Origin: Adhaeribacter radiodurans
GTDB taxonomy: Bacteria > Bacteroidota > Bacteroidia > Cytophagales > Hymenobacteraceae
Assembly (NCBI RefSeq): GCF_014075995.1
Contig: NZ_CP055153.1
Span: forward strand, 310,001-374,000
Reading direction: 5' to 3'
Length of the DNA stretch: 64,000 nucleotides
The first letter of the stretch is position 1. Each line of letters starts with the position of its first letter. This document shows, piece by piece, positions 46,230-55,617 of the stretch. Made by a program: the position numbers and the translations under genes. Below the pieces are notes generated by a model. The model did not search any database. It was not told where the DNA came from and was given only the letters and a program-made list of their open reading frames with translations.

Positions 46230-46237
46230 TTTAGTTT

Positions 46238-46424
46238 GTAGTCGATAGTTCACTGTCCATAGACCCTGAATTCAAAGTTGAGATTTAATAGTTAATAAGT
46301 CATTAAATTAACTGCTTATTAATTAGGGGTTAAGTTTAAGATTTATACCTTATTTCTGCCAAGAAACTGCTATTTATCTAATAACCCGTTGACTGTGGTC
46401 TATCGTCCATGGACCATCGACCAT
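46238..46424. repeat. Palindromic heptamer repeats between the MORN gene and yraN
   Basis: A left segment at 46238-46265 and a right segment at 46391-46424 share the GGTCTAT and GTCCATGG-type words in inverted orientation. The right segment reads as 7-nt units TGGTCTA, TCGTCCA, TGGACCA, TCGACCA, and is itself palindromic. Confidence 0.6.
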
Positions 46425-46427
46425 CAA

Positions 46428-46784
46428 TTAATGAAAAGCATCTTCTATATGATGGATCTGAAAAGGTGCGGGCGAACGGCCGCTAATGGCAATAACATCA
46501 AACCGAATGTCGTGTTGCCAGTTTAATTGGTGAATATATTCTTCGGCCGCCAGTAAAAACAAATCTATTTTCTTTGGGGTAATCGCTTCTTCCGGAAACC
46601 CAAATTGATTACTAGTACGCGTTTTAACTTCCACAAAAATTAACAGAGTGCCTTTTTGAGCAATAATATCAATTTCGGCTCTTTGGTAACGGTAATTTTG
46701 AGCTAGTATCGTAAAGCCATGCTCTATTAAATAAGTAGCGGCTAATTTTTCGCCGGTCGCTCCGGTATGGTTATGCTGTGCCAT
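46428..46784 (-). CDS. YraN family (UPF0102) endonuclease-like protein
   Basis: 118 residues with the restriction-endonuclease-like fold of YraN: GEKLAATYLIEHGFTILAQN, RAEIDIIAQKGTLLIFVEVK with the Asp-x9-Glu-Val-Lys pattern of PD-(D/E)xK nucleases, and the FGFPEEAITPKK block. It is universally present in bacteria with an uncertain role, probably linked to DNA processing. Monocistronic, ending at the heptamer repeat region. Confidence 0.92.
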   Translation of the reverse strand: MAQHNHTGATGEKLAATYLIEHGFTILAQNYRYQRAEIDIIAQKGTLLIFVEVKTRTSNQFGFPEEAITPKKIDLFLLAAEEYIHQLNWQHDIRFDVIAISGRSPAPFQIHHIEDAFH

Positions 46785-46917
46785 GTACGCCTTCTTTTTT
46801 CATGGGCTCTTGCTTTCTCACCAACTATTTAAATATTAATTGGTAATATTTTAAATTTTCCTAACCTTTCTTTTACCGAATGTTATTAATTTCGCCCAAG
46901 GTCAAGCTATTAACGTT

Positions 46918-48585
46918 ATGCTACAAAATATTAATCCGGTTACCACTAATGCTTGGAGAAAATTAGAACAGCACTACACTATCATGAAAGATAACCACAT
47001 GGTAGATATGTTTGCCGTAGATCCAAGCCGGTTTGCTACATTCTCGTTACATTTTGAGGATATAGTGGTTGATTTTTCGAAAAATATTATCAACGAGCAG
47101 ACTATAGAAGCATTGTTGGAGTTGGCCAATGAGGCACAACTAAAAGATGCCATTGAGCAAATGTTTGGCGGCGATAAAATAAATCTGCGGGAAAATCGGG
47201 CAGTACTGCACGTTGCTTTACGTAATCGTTCGAATGAACCTATTTACGAAGATGGGGAAGATGTAATGCCCGAAATAAACCATGTTCTGGATCAGATAAA
47301 GAGTTTTTCTGAAAAAATAATTTCCGGTCAATGGTTGGGGTATTCGGGTAAACCTATTACGCATTTAGTAAATATTGGCATTGGCGGTTCGGATCTAGGC
47401 CCGTACATGGTTACGGAGGCGCTTAAACCCTATCAAAAGCCTAATTTAAAAGTACATTTTGTATCGAACATAGATGGTACGCACATTGCTGAAACCCTGA
47501 AAGAAGTAGATCCGGAAACTACTCTTTTCATGATTGCCTCTAAAACTTTTACTACCCAGGAAACCATGACCAATGCCGAAACGGCTAAAAGCTGGTTTTT
47601 AGAGCATGCTCAAAACGAAGCCGAAGTAGCAAAGCATTTTGTAGCCATTTCTACAAATTTAAAGGCGGTTAAAGAGTTTGGGATTGCAGAAGAAAATATG
47701 TTCGTTTTCTGGGATTGGGTAGGCGGGCGTTATTCGCTTTGGTCGTCTATCGGGTTATCTATTGCCTGTTTCATTGGCTACGAAAATTACATTCAATTGC
47801 TGGAAGGTGCCCATGCTATGGACAAACATTTCCGGATGACGCACTTCGAAAAGAATATTCCGGTATTGCTTGCCTTAATTAGTATTTGGTACATTAATTT
47901 TTTTGGGGCTCAAACCGAGGCTATTTTACCTTACGATCAATACATGCATCGCTTTCCGGCGTATTTTCAACAAGGGAATATGGAAAGTAACGGTAAATCC
48001 GTAGACCGTAATGGCGACCGCGTTACATACCAAACCGGCCCCGTTATCTGGGGCGAACCCGGCACTAACGGGCAACACGCTTTTTATCAACTTATTCACC
48101 AGGGTACCCAAATTATTCCCTGCGATTTTTTAGCTCCCGCTATTAGTCACAATCCTATCGGCGACCATCACGTAAAGTTATTATCTAACTTCTTTGCGCA
48201 AACTGAGGCCTTAATGAACGGCAAAAGCTTGCAGGAAGTAATAGACGAGTTAAAAAACGAAGGCTTGTCTGAAGAGGAAATAAAAGAGTTGGCCCCGGTA
48301 AAAGTATTTGCGGGTAATAAACCAACTAATTCTATACTGTTTAAAATACTCGACCCTCGTACGCTGGGTAGCTTAATTGCCATGTACGAACATAAAATAT
48401 TTGTGCAAGGAGTTATCTGGAACATATTCAGTTTTGATCAGTGGGGCGTAGAATTAGGTAAACAACTAGCCAAAAAAGTGTTGCCCGAACTGCAAAATAC
48501 CGAAGAAATTACGTCGCACGATTGTTCTACTAATGGGCTGATAAACGCTTATAAGAACATGTGTAATCAGTTTTTCAAAAGCTAA
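46918..48585 (+). CDS. pgi: Glucose-6-phosphate isomerase
   Basis: A 555-residue glycolytic enzyme interconverting glucose-6-phosphate and fructose-6-phosphate. Signatures present: [110 protein letters not shown] and, near the end, the catalytic [13 protein letters not shown] lysine. This is the eukaryote/proteobacteria-like long form. The start ATG 46918 gives the standard length. Confidence 0.97.
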   Translation: MLQNINPVTTNAWRKLEQHYTIMKDNHMVDMFAVDPSRFATFSLHFEDIVVDFSKNIINEQTIEALLELANEAQLKDAIEQMFGGDKINLRENRAVLHVALRNRSNEPIYEDGEDVMPEINHVLDQIKSFSEKIISGQWLGYSGKPITHLVNIGIGGSDLGPYMVTEALKPYQKPNLKVHFVSNIDGTHIAETLKEVDPETTLFMIASKTFTTQETMTNAETAKSWFLEHAQNEAEVAKHFVAISTNLKAVKEFGIAEENMFVFWDWVGGRYSLWSSIGLSIACFIGYENYIQLLEGAHAMDKHFRMTHFEKNIPVLLALISIWYINFFGAQTEAILPYDQYMHRFPAYFQQGNMESNGKSVDRNGDRVTYQTGPVIWGEPGTNGQHAFYQLIHQGTQIIPCDFLAPAISHNPIGDHHVKLLSNFFAQTEALMNGKSLQEVIDELKNEGLSEEEIKELAPVKVFAGNKPTNSILFKILDPRTLGSLIAMYEHKIFVQGVIWNIFSFDQWGVELGKQLAKKVLPELQNTEEITSHDCSTNGLINAYKNMCNQFFKS

Positions 48586-48752
48586 TAGTCGATAACGCAT
48601 TATTTAGAACTCTCAGCTTAATCCTTTTAAACTTTTTAATAATTTTTTATTGTTAAGTAAAGGCACGCGGGGTATTACTAAGTTAACAAACTTTAAAATT
48701 TAACTTTTTAAGGTAGTAATTTCATAATAAACATCTATTTAAGGTTGGCTTA

Positions 48753-48760
48753 TATGTTTG
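48753..48760 (+). promoter_or_regulatory. TAnnTTTG element upstream of lipB
   Basis: TATGTTTG matches the consensus, about 43 nt before the first possible lipB start codon. Confidence 0.45.
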
Positions 48761-48802
48761 CAGAGTTAAAAGGCTTTAAAGAAAGCTGCGTTATTTACTA
48801 AT

Positions 48803-49546
48803 TTGCTAAAATCTGTGATTAATAAAGAAGTTGAGGTAATTTCATTAGGCGTTATTGATTACCAGGAAGCCTGGGATTATCAGGAAAAATTATTTGCTGA
48901 TACGATTGCTATTAAAACAGCTAACCGTAACCTGGAGCCATCGGAGCGCAAATTAACTTCTAACTATTTAATATATTGCCAGCATCCGCACGTTTATACT
49001 TTAGGTAAAAGCGGGAAAGAAAGTCATTTGTTGCTTAATGAACAAAGCTTACAAGATCATCAAGCGAAATTTTACAAAATAAACCGAGGGGGCGATATTA
49101 CTTATCATGGCCCAGGGCAACTGGTGGCTTATCCTATTCTGGATTTAGATAATTTTTTTACGGACATCCATAAATATCTGCGGTTTTTAGAAGAAGCTGT
49201 AATTTTAACCTTAGCCGATTATGGCATGGTGGCCGGACGTATTGCGGGGTTAACCGGAGTTTGGCTGGATTTTGAAGAACAAAAAAATCCCCGAAAAATT
49301 TGCGCTATGGGAGTTAAGTGCAGCCGCTGGGTAACCATGCATGGTTTGGCTTTAAACGTAAATACTGATTTAAGTTATTTTAACCACATTATACCCTGCG
49401 GCATACCCGATAAAGCAGTTACTTCTATGCAGCAAGAGTTAAACGCAATAGTTTCGTTGGCCGAAGTAGAAGAAAAACTGTTATTTTATTTTGCAAAACT
49501 TTTTGGAGCCTCCTGCCATATACTGTCTCATGAGAGAAGATATTAA
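48803..49546 (+). CDS. lipB: Octanoyl-[acyl carrier protein]:protein N-octanoyltransferase
   Basis: Transfers octanoate from acyl carrier protein to lipoyl domains, the first step of lipoic acid assembly. 247 residues if started at TTG 48803; GTG 48815 is an alternative start. Hallmarks are YTLGKSGKESHLL, RGGDITYHGPGQLVAYPILDL and the catalytic pair Lys172 (MGVKCSRW) and Cys199 (HIIPCGIPDKAVTSM). The following gene overlaps its end by 17 nt, so it is co-transcribed. Neighbouring lipA is not in this window. Confidence 0.95.
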   Translation: MLKSVINKEVEVISLGVIDYQEAWDYQEKLFADTIAIKTANRNLEPSERKLTSNYLIYCQHPHVYTLGKSGKESHLLLNEQSLQDHQAKFYKINRGGDITYHGPGQLVAYPILDLDNFFTDIHKYLRFLEEAVILTLADYGMVAGRIAGLTGVWLDFEEQKNPRKICAMGVKCSRWVTMHGLALNVNTDLSYFNHIIPCGIPDKAVTSMQQELNAIVSLAEVEEKLLFYFAKLFGASCHILSHERRY

Positions 49547-49934
49547 TTTTGATCCGGTAGAAGGAGTATCTATTGCTATCGTTACCGAGATGAATGAGGT
49601 AAATGAACCGGTTTGGAACGTTTATCTCCTAAATCAGAACGATGTTTACCTCGACAATGTATTGGTTTCATCCAAAGGCTATGGTGAGTATAAAGGCGAA
49701 GACATAAAAACTTCTATTCTGCGCCATATGTTCGAGCAAATACAGCCAAAAAGCTTCGCTAAGATTGAACCAATCGATCCTGCCATTTTCCATATTTATA
49801 ACGAGTATTGGGTTAGTTACTACATTGGCCGCAAGATTTACGATAAAAGATTCGTTTTCGTACCAGATTCTATTGTAGAAGAAAATCTTATTTATATTTC
49901 TATGCTGGGCCGTAAAGGGGTTTTACACAGTTAA
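49530..49934 (+). CDS. Uncharacterised protein co-transcribed with lipB
   Basis: 134 residues from ATG 49530, 17 nt inside the end of lipB. The open frame can be extended to 49491, but the extra codons lie over lipB and look non-natural. The protein is soluble, with VEGVSIAIVTEMNEVNEPVW, VYLLNQNDVYLDNVLVSSKG and EYWVSYYIGRKIYDKRFVFV. A compact beta-rich fold is likely. No family is certain; the overlap suggests coupled translation with lipB, though a lipoate role is only inferred. Confidence 0.75.
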   Translation: MREDINFDPVEGVSIAIVTEMNEVNEPVWNVYLLNQNDVYLDNVLVSSKGYGEYKGEDIKTSILRHMFEQIQPKSFAKIEPIDPAIFHIYNEYWVSYYIGRKIYDKRFVFVPDSIVEENLIYISMLGRKGVLHS

Positions 49935-50063
49935 ATTATTGTTCTGAACTGCATGGAATAATAAATAAAAAATAAGCCTGATTTTTGTACTATAAAATTC
50001 TATTGCTAGCAAATACTTAGGCTTAAAATTTAAAAGTAAGCACATTACTTTTTTAAACACTTT

Positions 50064-51086
50064 ATGATTTCATTGTTGCTTTCTTTTAGTTGGTCATTCT
50101 TAATTGCTTTATTTGCGGTGCCTTCTATTATTTATGTGGCGCATTTAAAAAATATTCTGGACCAACCTAATCTTAGAACTGTACACGAATCTCTAACTCC
50201 CCGATTGGGCGGTTTAGCAGTATTTGCTGGTTTTATGTCGGCATTAACTATATTCGGAGATTTAAGTAATGGCGTACAGCAGCTCCTGGCAGGTTGTGTA
50301 ATTCTTTTCTTTATTGGGTTAAAAGATGATTTAGTAACTATTTCACCGTTTAAAAAATTTGCCGTGCAGTTACTCGCCAGCGGTATAGTAATGGTAATGG
50401 CCGATATCCGGATTACTAGTTTTCAGGGTATTTTTGGTATTGATGTGTTACCGATAGGAGTTAGTTTTGCTTTTACCTTTATAATGATTGTAGGAATTAC
50501 CAACGCTATAAACTTAATAGATGGTTTAGATGGTTTAGCCGGCACTATTGTATTAATTATAACCAGCACCTTTGCCTGGTTCTTTTTTATGTACAATAGC
50601 AACTATTCTTTTGTAGCCGTTTGCCTCATAGGCGGAATATTAGGATTTCTACGCTATAATTTTCATAAGGCCACTATTTTTATGGGGGATACGGGTTCTT
50701 TGCTATGCGGATTTATTATATCAGTACTAGCCATTCAGTTTATTGAAATGAGGGTAGTAAATTCGTCGCCGGCTATTACCTTGGGTATATTATTTGTGCC
50801 CTTGTTTGATACCGTACGCGTTTTTATTATTCGTATTTCAAAAGGTATATCGCCTTTTTCACCTGATAAAAATCATATCCATCACCGGTTATTAGCAATA
50901 GGTTTCAGCCAAATAAATACGGTACTTATTTTAGCTTTCATTAACATTGCCGTTATTGGCTACGTTGTTCTTCTGGATGAACTGGGTAACTTGTACTTGT
51001 TAAGTTCGCTGATACTTTTTTCTGTTTTGTTAAGTTTCGTTTTAGGTGTATACAAAACTAAAAGCCCGGCTCGTATTTCGGCTTGA
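50064..51086 (+). CDS. WecA/TagO-like undecaprenyl-phosphate sugar-1-phosphate transferase
   Basis: A 340-residue polytopic membrane enzyme of the MraY/WecA/TagO family, loading the first sugar phosphate onto undecaprenyl phosphate for surface polysaccharide. Asp-Asp at 88-89 (GLKDDL), NAINLIDGLDGLAGT at 147-161, FMGDTGSLLCGF and the cytoplasmic DKNHIHHRLL motif are all present. HIHH favours the WecA/TagO GlcNAc-type branch over MraY. The next gene may start inside its last 41 nt. Confidence 0.9.
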   Translation: MISLLLSFSWSFLIALFAVPSIIYVAHLKNILDQPNLRTVHESLTPRLGGLAVFAGFMSALTIFGDLSNGVQQLLAGCVILFFIGLKDDLVTISPFKKFAVQLLASGIVMVMADIRITSFQGIFGIDVLPIGVSFAFTFIMIVGITNAINLIDGLDGLAGTIVLIITSTFAWFFFMYNSNYSFVAVCLIGGILGFLRYNFHKATIFMGDTGSLLCGFIISVLAIQFIEMRVVNSSPAITLGILFVPLFDTVRVFIIRISKGISPFSPDKNHIHHRLLAIGFSQINTVLILAFINIAVIGYVVLLDELGNLYLLSSLILFSVLLSFVLGVYKTKSPARISA

Positions 51087-52269
51087 TGGATTATATCAGG
51101 CTTTTATCGTCGGGTTACTATTGGGAATGCTCTGGCTGCCTGGCAATTTGCTGGCGCAGGACGGACGAAGTATAAACCTGAAAAACAAAAATCAGTTAAC
51201 TTCCGACTGGCTGGTTTTTAAACCTAATCAAAATCGCCTTACCTTATATTTACCCGATTATCATGGGCCGGTAAATACTTTATATCAGTGGATCAGCATT
51301 CGGCCGGGGCAGCCTTTTAGAATTTCTTTCACCGCCCGCCAAGATTTATGTTTGTTCGTAGATAATCAATTAATATTTACCGCCGATTCAGTGGCGAGCT
51401 ACGAAATAGATTTAGCTAAATTAATACCTTATCCAAATACCCAACATCGGTATTTATTATGCATCTGGCATCCGGGAGGTTTATTAAATTACCAAACATT
51501 TCGAAATGCAGTACTTACCCCGGAAGAAGCAGCTAATATACAAATTGATGTAAAGCCAGTAAGTGCCGGATTAGCAATTAAGCCTAAAAATTTGCCTAAC
51601 CAAAATGTGTTTATTTTATTTCTGCTTTGCATAGGCTTAATCTATGGTAGTCTGCGTACCAATTACACGGCCGATTTTTATAGTATATTCCGGCTAAACA
51701 CTTTTTTACGCCGGACTGGATTAGATGAAGGGTTTTTGGCCAAACCAATTAGCAGCTGGTCGAGCATTTTATTTGTGCTTTCCTTTTCGTTGTCTTTTGC
51801 TCTGGTAATTGTTGCTATTCATACCAATGTGCAGAACAATGTTATCTTCAATCGCTTGTTTTTGGTTTCCGAAGCGGATATTACCTCTAGAATACTTTTT
51901 TATACCTTCCTGATTTTTATTTTTATTCTGTTGAAGTATATCTTTTTAAGGGTAATGGGAGTAATATTCGGTTTAAAGTCATTAGTACTAACGCAATACC
52001 GGGAGTTTTTGCGTACTATATTGTTTATGGGGCTATTTTTTCCGGTAATAATGCTGTTGTATTTAGTGCTGAATACCGTTAATCCGAAGACAGTATTATT
52101 AGTTTCAAACATAGCAGTGGCCAGTATTCTGGTTTTTACAGTCTTAAGAATATTTTACACGCTAAATAAAAAAGTCTCTCTTCGTAATCTTCATTTGTTT
52201 TCGTACATTTGCGCCACAGAAGTAATACCGCTTATTATACTTATTAAGTTGATTGTTTTTACCTATTAA
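51046..52269 (+). CDS. DUF4271 membrane protein
   Basis: 407 residues from GTG 51046, overlapping the WecA-like gene by 41 nt in another frame. A signal-like hydrophobic segment (GLLLGMLWLPGNLLAQ) lies near residues 22-39, then a soluble beta-rich part (about 40-190), then several membrane helices (from NVFILFLLCIGLIYGSL on). This matches DUF4271, a Bacteroidota family commonly placed beside hemD. The true start is uncertain because no ATG precedes the hydrophobic stretch. Function is unknown. Confidence 0.8.
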   Translation: MYTKLKARLVFRLDGLYQAFIVGLLLGMLWLPGNLLAQDGRSINLKNKNQLTSDWLVFKPNQNRLTLYLPDYHGPVNTLYQWISIRPGQPFRISFTARQDLCLFVDNQLIFTADSVASYEIDLAKLIPYPNTQHRYLLCIWHPGGLLNYQTFRNAVLTPEEAANIQIDVKPVSAGLAIKPKNLPNQNVFILFLLCIGLIYGSLRTNYTADFYSIFRLNTFLRRTGLDEGFLAKPISSWSSILFVLSFSLSFALVIVAIHTNVQNNVIFNRLFLVSEADITSRILFYTFLIFIFILLKYIFLRVMGVIFGLKSLVLTQYREFLRTILFMGLFFPVIMLLYLVLNTVNPKTVLLVSNIAVASILVFTVLRIFYTLNKKVSLRNLHLFSYICATEVIPLIILIKLIVFTY

Positions 52270-52336
52270 TAACTTAAAATAAGCTGTTCTTACTAAAAGC
52301 GACCTTAAAAATATATTAGATTAATAGGAGTAATTT

Positions 52337-53128
52337 ATGGCCGAGAGTACAGAAAAGCCGGGTACTGATAAACATTCCATTAAAATTAAAAGTATTTTAG
52401 TTACCCAGCCGAAACCAACCAATGATAATTCACCGTATTTAACACTTGCTCAAAAATATGGTATTAAGGTTGACTTCCGCGAGTTTATTCAAGTAGAGCC
52501 GGTACCTTATAAAGAATTCCGCAAAGATAAAGTTAATATTCTCGAGCATACTGCTATTATTTTTACTAGTCGCAATGCGGTAGACCATTTCTTCCGGATT
52601 TGTGCAGAAAGTAAAATTGAGATGCCAGCCGAAATGAAATATTTTTGCATTTCGGAACAAACAGCGTATTACTTGCAGAAATATATTGTACTCCGTAAAA
52701 GAAAATTATTTACCGGAGAAAAAACTGCTTCTGATTTATTTGAAGTTATTAAGAAACATAAAAACGAGAAATTCTTATATCCTTGTTCGAATATCCGCAA
52801 GGATGATATTCCGGAGTTTATGCGGGCTAATAACTTTAATTTTACGGAAGCGGTTATCTATAAAACCGTTCCGGCCGATTTATCTGATCTGGCCGAAGTA
52901 AAATACGACTGTATTGCCTTCTTCAGTCCATCCGGAATTAGCTCCTTGTTTATTAACTTCCCAGACTTTAAGCAAAATAATACCCGGATTGCAGCCTTTG
53001 GCCCTACTACAGCTCAAGCAGTATTAGATGCTAACCTGGAGTTAGATATTGTTGCCCCTATGCCTAATGCTCCTTCTATGACGGGAGCAATTGAATTATA
53101 CATTCAAAAACAAGCCGGTAAAAAATAG
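52337..53128 (+). CDS. hemD: Uroporphyrinogen-III synthase
   Basis: 263 residues; it closes and inverts ring D of the linear tetrapyrrole in haem synthesis. HemD is poorly conserved, but IKSILVTQPKP, HTAIIFTSRNAVDHFF, YFCISEQTAYYL, LYPCSNIRKDDIPEFM, YDCIAFFSPSGISSLF and IAAFGPTTAQAVLDANLELD give the two-lobed pattern expected, with Ser and Thr at the lobe junctions. An AGGAG sequence 8 nt before the ATG is a clear Shine-Dalgarno, unusual for Bacteroidota. It lies between the DUF4271 gene and porP. Confidence 0.88.
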   Translation: MAESTEKPGTDKHSIKIKSILVTQPKPTNDNSPYLTLAQKYGIKVDFREFIQVEPVPYKEFRKDKVNILEHTAIIFTSRNAVDHFFRICAESKIEMPAEMKYFCISEQTAYYLQKYIVLRKRKLFTGEKTASDLFEVIKKHKNEKFLYPCSNIRKDDIPEFMRANNFNFTEAVIYKTVPADLSDLAEVKYDCIAFFSPSGISSLFINFPDFKQNNTRIAAFGPTTAQAVLDANLELDIVAPMPNAPSMTGAIELYIQKQAGKK

Positions 53129-53168
53129 CCTTTCTTCTACAAAAAAACGTACGGTTGAAAATATAAGA

Positions 53169-53215
53169 AGCGAGCAAAAAATCGTTATGATTTTGTGCTG
53201 CTTTGTTTTTGCATT
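53169..53215 (+). terminator. Probable terminator after hemD
   Basis: AGCGAGCAAAAAATC pairs imperfectly with GATTTTGTGCTGCT and is followed by TTGTTTTTG. It is 41 nt after the hemD stop and separates hemD from porP. Confidence 0.55.
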
Positions 53216-53236
53216 ATATTTTTATCTATTTTTGGT

Positions 53237-53264
53237 TAGGTACTGTATACGCAAATAGTACCTA
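53237..53264. promoter_or_regulatory. Inverted repeat upstream of porP
   Basis: TAGGTACT (53237-53244) and AGTACCTA (53257-53264) are perfect 8-nt arms separated by 12 nt, 30 nt before the porP ATG. The position suits an operator or a leader hairpin for the secretion operon. Confidence 0.5.
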
Positions 53265-53293
53265 GTAGACCATATTTATCTGTAAACCGTACT

Positions 53294-54256
53294 ATGAGGA
53301 AATATCTTTACGTTTTAACAATTTTATTTACTGTTCGCATAAGTACTTTCGCTCAGCAGCAGCCTCAGTTTAGTCATTATAGTTTTAATGGCATGTATTT
53401 GAGCCCTGCTTACGCTGGGATTACAGATAAAACAGAAATAAACATGTTATATCGTTACCAATGGGCGGGATATAATGCTAGCTTTGACGGAGGCGGAGCT
53501 CCCAAAACTGGGTTAATTTCTATTTCTCTTCCGGTACGGTTTTTGGGTGGCGGAGTAGGATTATACGCAACTAATGACCGGTTGGGAGCAACAGAATCCA
53601 CTAGTGCTGCGTTAGCTTATTCAGCTCACATTAAAGTAGGTACTGGTAAGCTTGGTATAGGTATACAAGGGAATTTAACTAATATAAAAAAAGGTGATTA
53701 TCGGCCGAACGATCCAGGTGATCCAAGTGTTCCGGAGAACAGTTCAGATAGTAAATATGATATTGGTGCCGGGCTCTGGTACCAGTCTTCAATATTGTAC
53801 ATTGGCGGAGGTATAAATAACTTGTTGCAGTCAAAATTTAGATTTGAAGACAGTGCCCGTAATGAGACTTCTGGCTTTGGTTTGTTTACGGCACGTAACC
53901 ACGCCTATCTTACAGCCGGTTATTACCTCAACGTTTCTCCTGCTGTAACCGTAGTACCCACTGCTATAGTAAAATATGATTTAAATAAGTTGTCGGTAGA
54001 AGCAGGAGGTAGAGCTATTTTGAACGAAAAGTACTATGCAGGTGTTGGGTATCGGCACCAGGAAGCAGTAACCGGAATGGCAGGAATTTATTTACTTAGA
54101 AATAATGCTTTACAATTAGGATATGCATTTGATTTAACAACTTTTAATCCTGAGGCAAAAGCACTTACTTCACACGAAATAATTCTTTCGTACTCGATTC
54201 CCCGGCCTGCAAATATTATAAAACCAATTATTAGGACTCCAAGGTATAGTTTCTAG
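53294..54256 (+). CDS. porP: PorP/SprF family type IX secretion outer-membrane protein
   Basis: A 320-residue outer-membrane beta-barrel that helps carry cargo and the gliding adhesin to the surface. It has a signal peptide (YLYVLTILFTVRISTFAQ), then QQPQFSHYSFNGMYLSPAYA, the family start, and YRYQWAGYNASFDGGGAPKT. It ends RTPRYSF with a terminal Phe. Its place just before gldK makes this the PorP-type member of the gliding operon rather than one of the many dispersed paralogues. Start ATG 53294. Confidence 0.93.
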   Translation: MRKYLYVLTILFTVRISTFAQQQPQFSHYSFNGMYLSPAYAGITDKTEINMLYRYQWAGYNASFDGGGAPKTGLISISLPVRFLGGGVGLYATNDRLGATESTSAALAYSAHIKVGTGKLGIGIQGNLTNIKKGDYRPNDPGDPSVPENSSDSKYDIGAGLWYQSSILYIGGGINNLLQSKFRFEDSARNETSGFGLFTARNHAYLTAGYYLNVSPAVTVVPTAIVKYDLNKLSVEAGGRAILNEKYYAGVGYRHQEAVTGMAGIYLLRNNALQLGYAFDLTTFNPEAKALTSHEIILSYSIPRPANIIKPIIRTPRYSF

Positions 54257-54416
54257 GATATATACAATAAAATATAAGATTAGATACTTTAATATTAAAA
54301 TAGTGATTTTCAATAAGATAAATAATTTAGTGCCTTTATAATAAATACTTTGCTTGAGCGTTGAAAAATTGGAGGAATACTAAATAATGGGTATTGTTTT
54401 TGATATTTCTCTTCTG

Positions 54417-54424
54417 TACCTTTG
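54417..54424 (+). promoter_or_regulatory. TAnnTTTG element before gldK
   Basis: TACCTTTG is an exact consensus match 58 nt before the gldK ATG. It overlaps the upstream in-frame codon at 54422, which therefore cannot be the start. It gives gldK a promoter separate from porP. Confidence 0.7.
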
Positions 54425-54481
54425 CCAAGTACTAAAATTGTAATAGTTATATTTGATATTACTTCTTTTTTTACCTTCGTT

Positions 54482-55495
54482 ATGAATAAATTTCTAAAAT
54501 TGTCTTTTATTGCTGTGTCAGTAATAATTCTAGGCGGCTGTGGTATGCGTGGCGGACCTGAAGGAGACGTTATAGGGGTGCAGGATCGTCCGGAATTCAA
54601 TCCGCAGGAAGTTCCTTACGGGATGGTTCCTTGTCCTGGTGGAACATTCCACATGGGGCAAACCGATCAAGATATTGCGGCCACTATGTCTAATTTAAAT
54701 AAACAAGTAACCATCCGTGGTTTTTACATGGATGAAACCGAAATAACCAATAATGAATACCGGGAATTCGTTAATGCAATCCGGGAAGATTCATTAGATA
54801 TATTAGGCGAAGAATTTGTGATGACCCAATTATATCCGGATACTACTGTTTGGATGCGGGATTTTACTTATTCTATGGGTGATCCTATGATGCAGTACTA
54901 TTATACGCACCCAGCTTTTGATAATTATCCGGTTGTAGGGGTAGATTGGAACGCAGCTAAGTATTTCTCTGATTGGCGCACGAAACGCAAAAATGCATTT
55001 TTAGTAGAAGATGGCCAGGCAGCTATGCCGGATTTCCGGTTACCTTCCGAAGCCGAGTGGGAGTATGCGGCTCGTGGTGGCCGCGATATGGTAACTTACC
55101 CATGGGGTGGTCCATACCTGCGAAATGCAAAAGGTTGTATGCTGGCTAACTTTAAACCTGGTCGGGGAGATTATTACAGCGATGGTTATTCTTATACCGG
55201 ACCAGTAGGTCAGTATTTCCCGAACGATTTTGGTTTATATGATATGGCAGGTAACGTGGCCGAATGGTGTGCAGATGCTTATTATGATGCCGCTGTGCCA
55301 GTTGTTTGGGATTTGAACCCGGTTTATAACAATGACAACGAACCCCGCAAAGTAGTAAGAGGTGGCTCCTGGAAAGATGTTGCTTATTTTCTAGAAACGG
55401 GAACCCGCAACTTTGAATTTGAAGATTCTGCCCGTTCTTACATTGGCTTCCGTAACTCAATGATTATGTTAGGTGATCGCCAACGCTCCAGATAG
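54482..55495 (+). CDS. gldK: Gliding motility lipoprotein GldK (T9SS ring component)
   Basis: 337 residues with a lipoprotein signal (MNKFLKLSFIAVSVIILGGC). The rest is a formylglycine-generating-enzyme-like (SUMF) fold: YGMVPCPGGTFHMGQTDQD, GFYMDETEITNNEYREFVNA, YPVVGVDWNAAKYFSDWRTK, FRLPSEAEWEYAARGG, FGLYDMAGNVAEWCADAYYD and VVRGGSWKDVAYFLETGTR. In the type IX secretion system GldK forms a periplasmic ring with GldN below the outer membrane and is not thought to act as an enzyme. The start is ATG 54482, not 54422. gldLMN follow in order. Confidence 0.95.
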   Translation: MNKFLKLSFIAVSVIILGGCGMRGGPEGDVIGVQDRPEFNPQEVPYGMVPCPGGTFHMGQTDQDIAATMSNLNKQVTIRGFYMDETEITNNEYREFVNAIREDSLDILGEEFVMTQLYPDTTVWMRDFTYSMGDPMMQYYYTHPAFDNYPVVGVDWNAAKYFSDWRTKRKNAFLVEDGQAAMPDFRLPSEAEWEYAARGGRDMVTYPWGGPYLRNAKGCMLANFKPGRGDYYSDGYSYTGPVGQYFPNDFGLYDMAGNVAEWCADAYYDAAVPVVWDLNPVYNNDNEPRKVVRGGSWKDVAYFLETGTRNFEFEDSARSYIGFRNSMIMLGDRQRSR

Positions 55496-55617
55496 TATTT
55501 AACTAAGAATTCTATTATACAATAAAATTAATTAAAACAAAGCCCGACTAGTTCAAACTAAATTTTTAGCAAAACAGTTAATCCATCATCTATTAAAAAA
55601 ACAAATTCTAAAACAAA

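Noticed and set aside
54422-54481. Upstream start for gldK
   Set aside because: It overlaps the exact TAnnTTTG box, and the lipoprotein signal begins at 54482.
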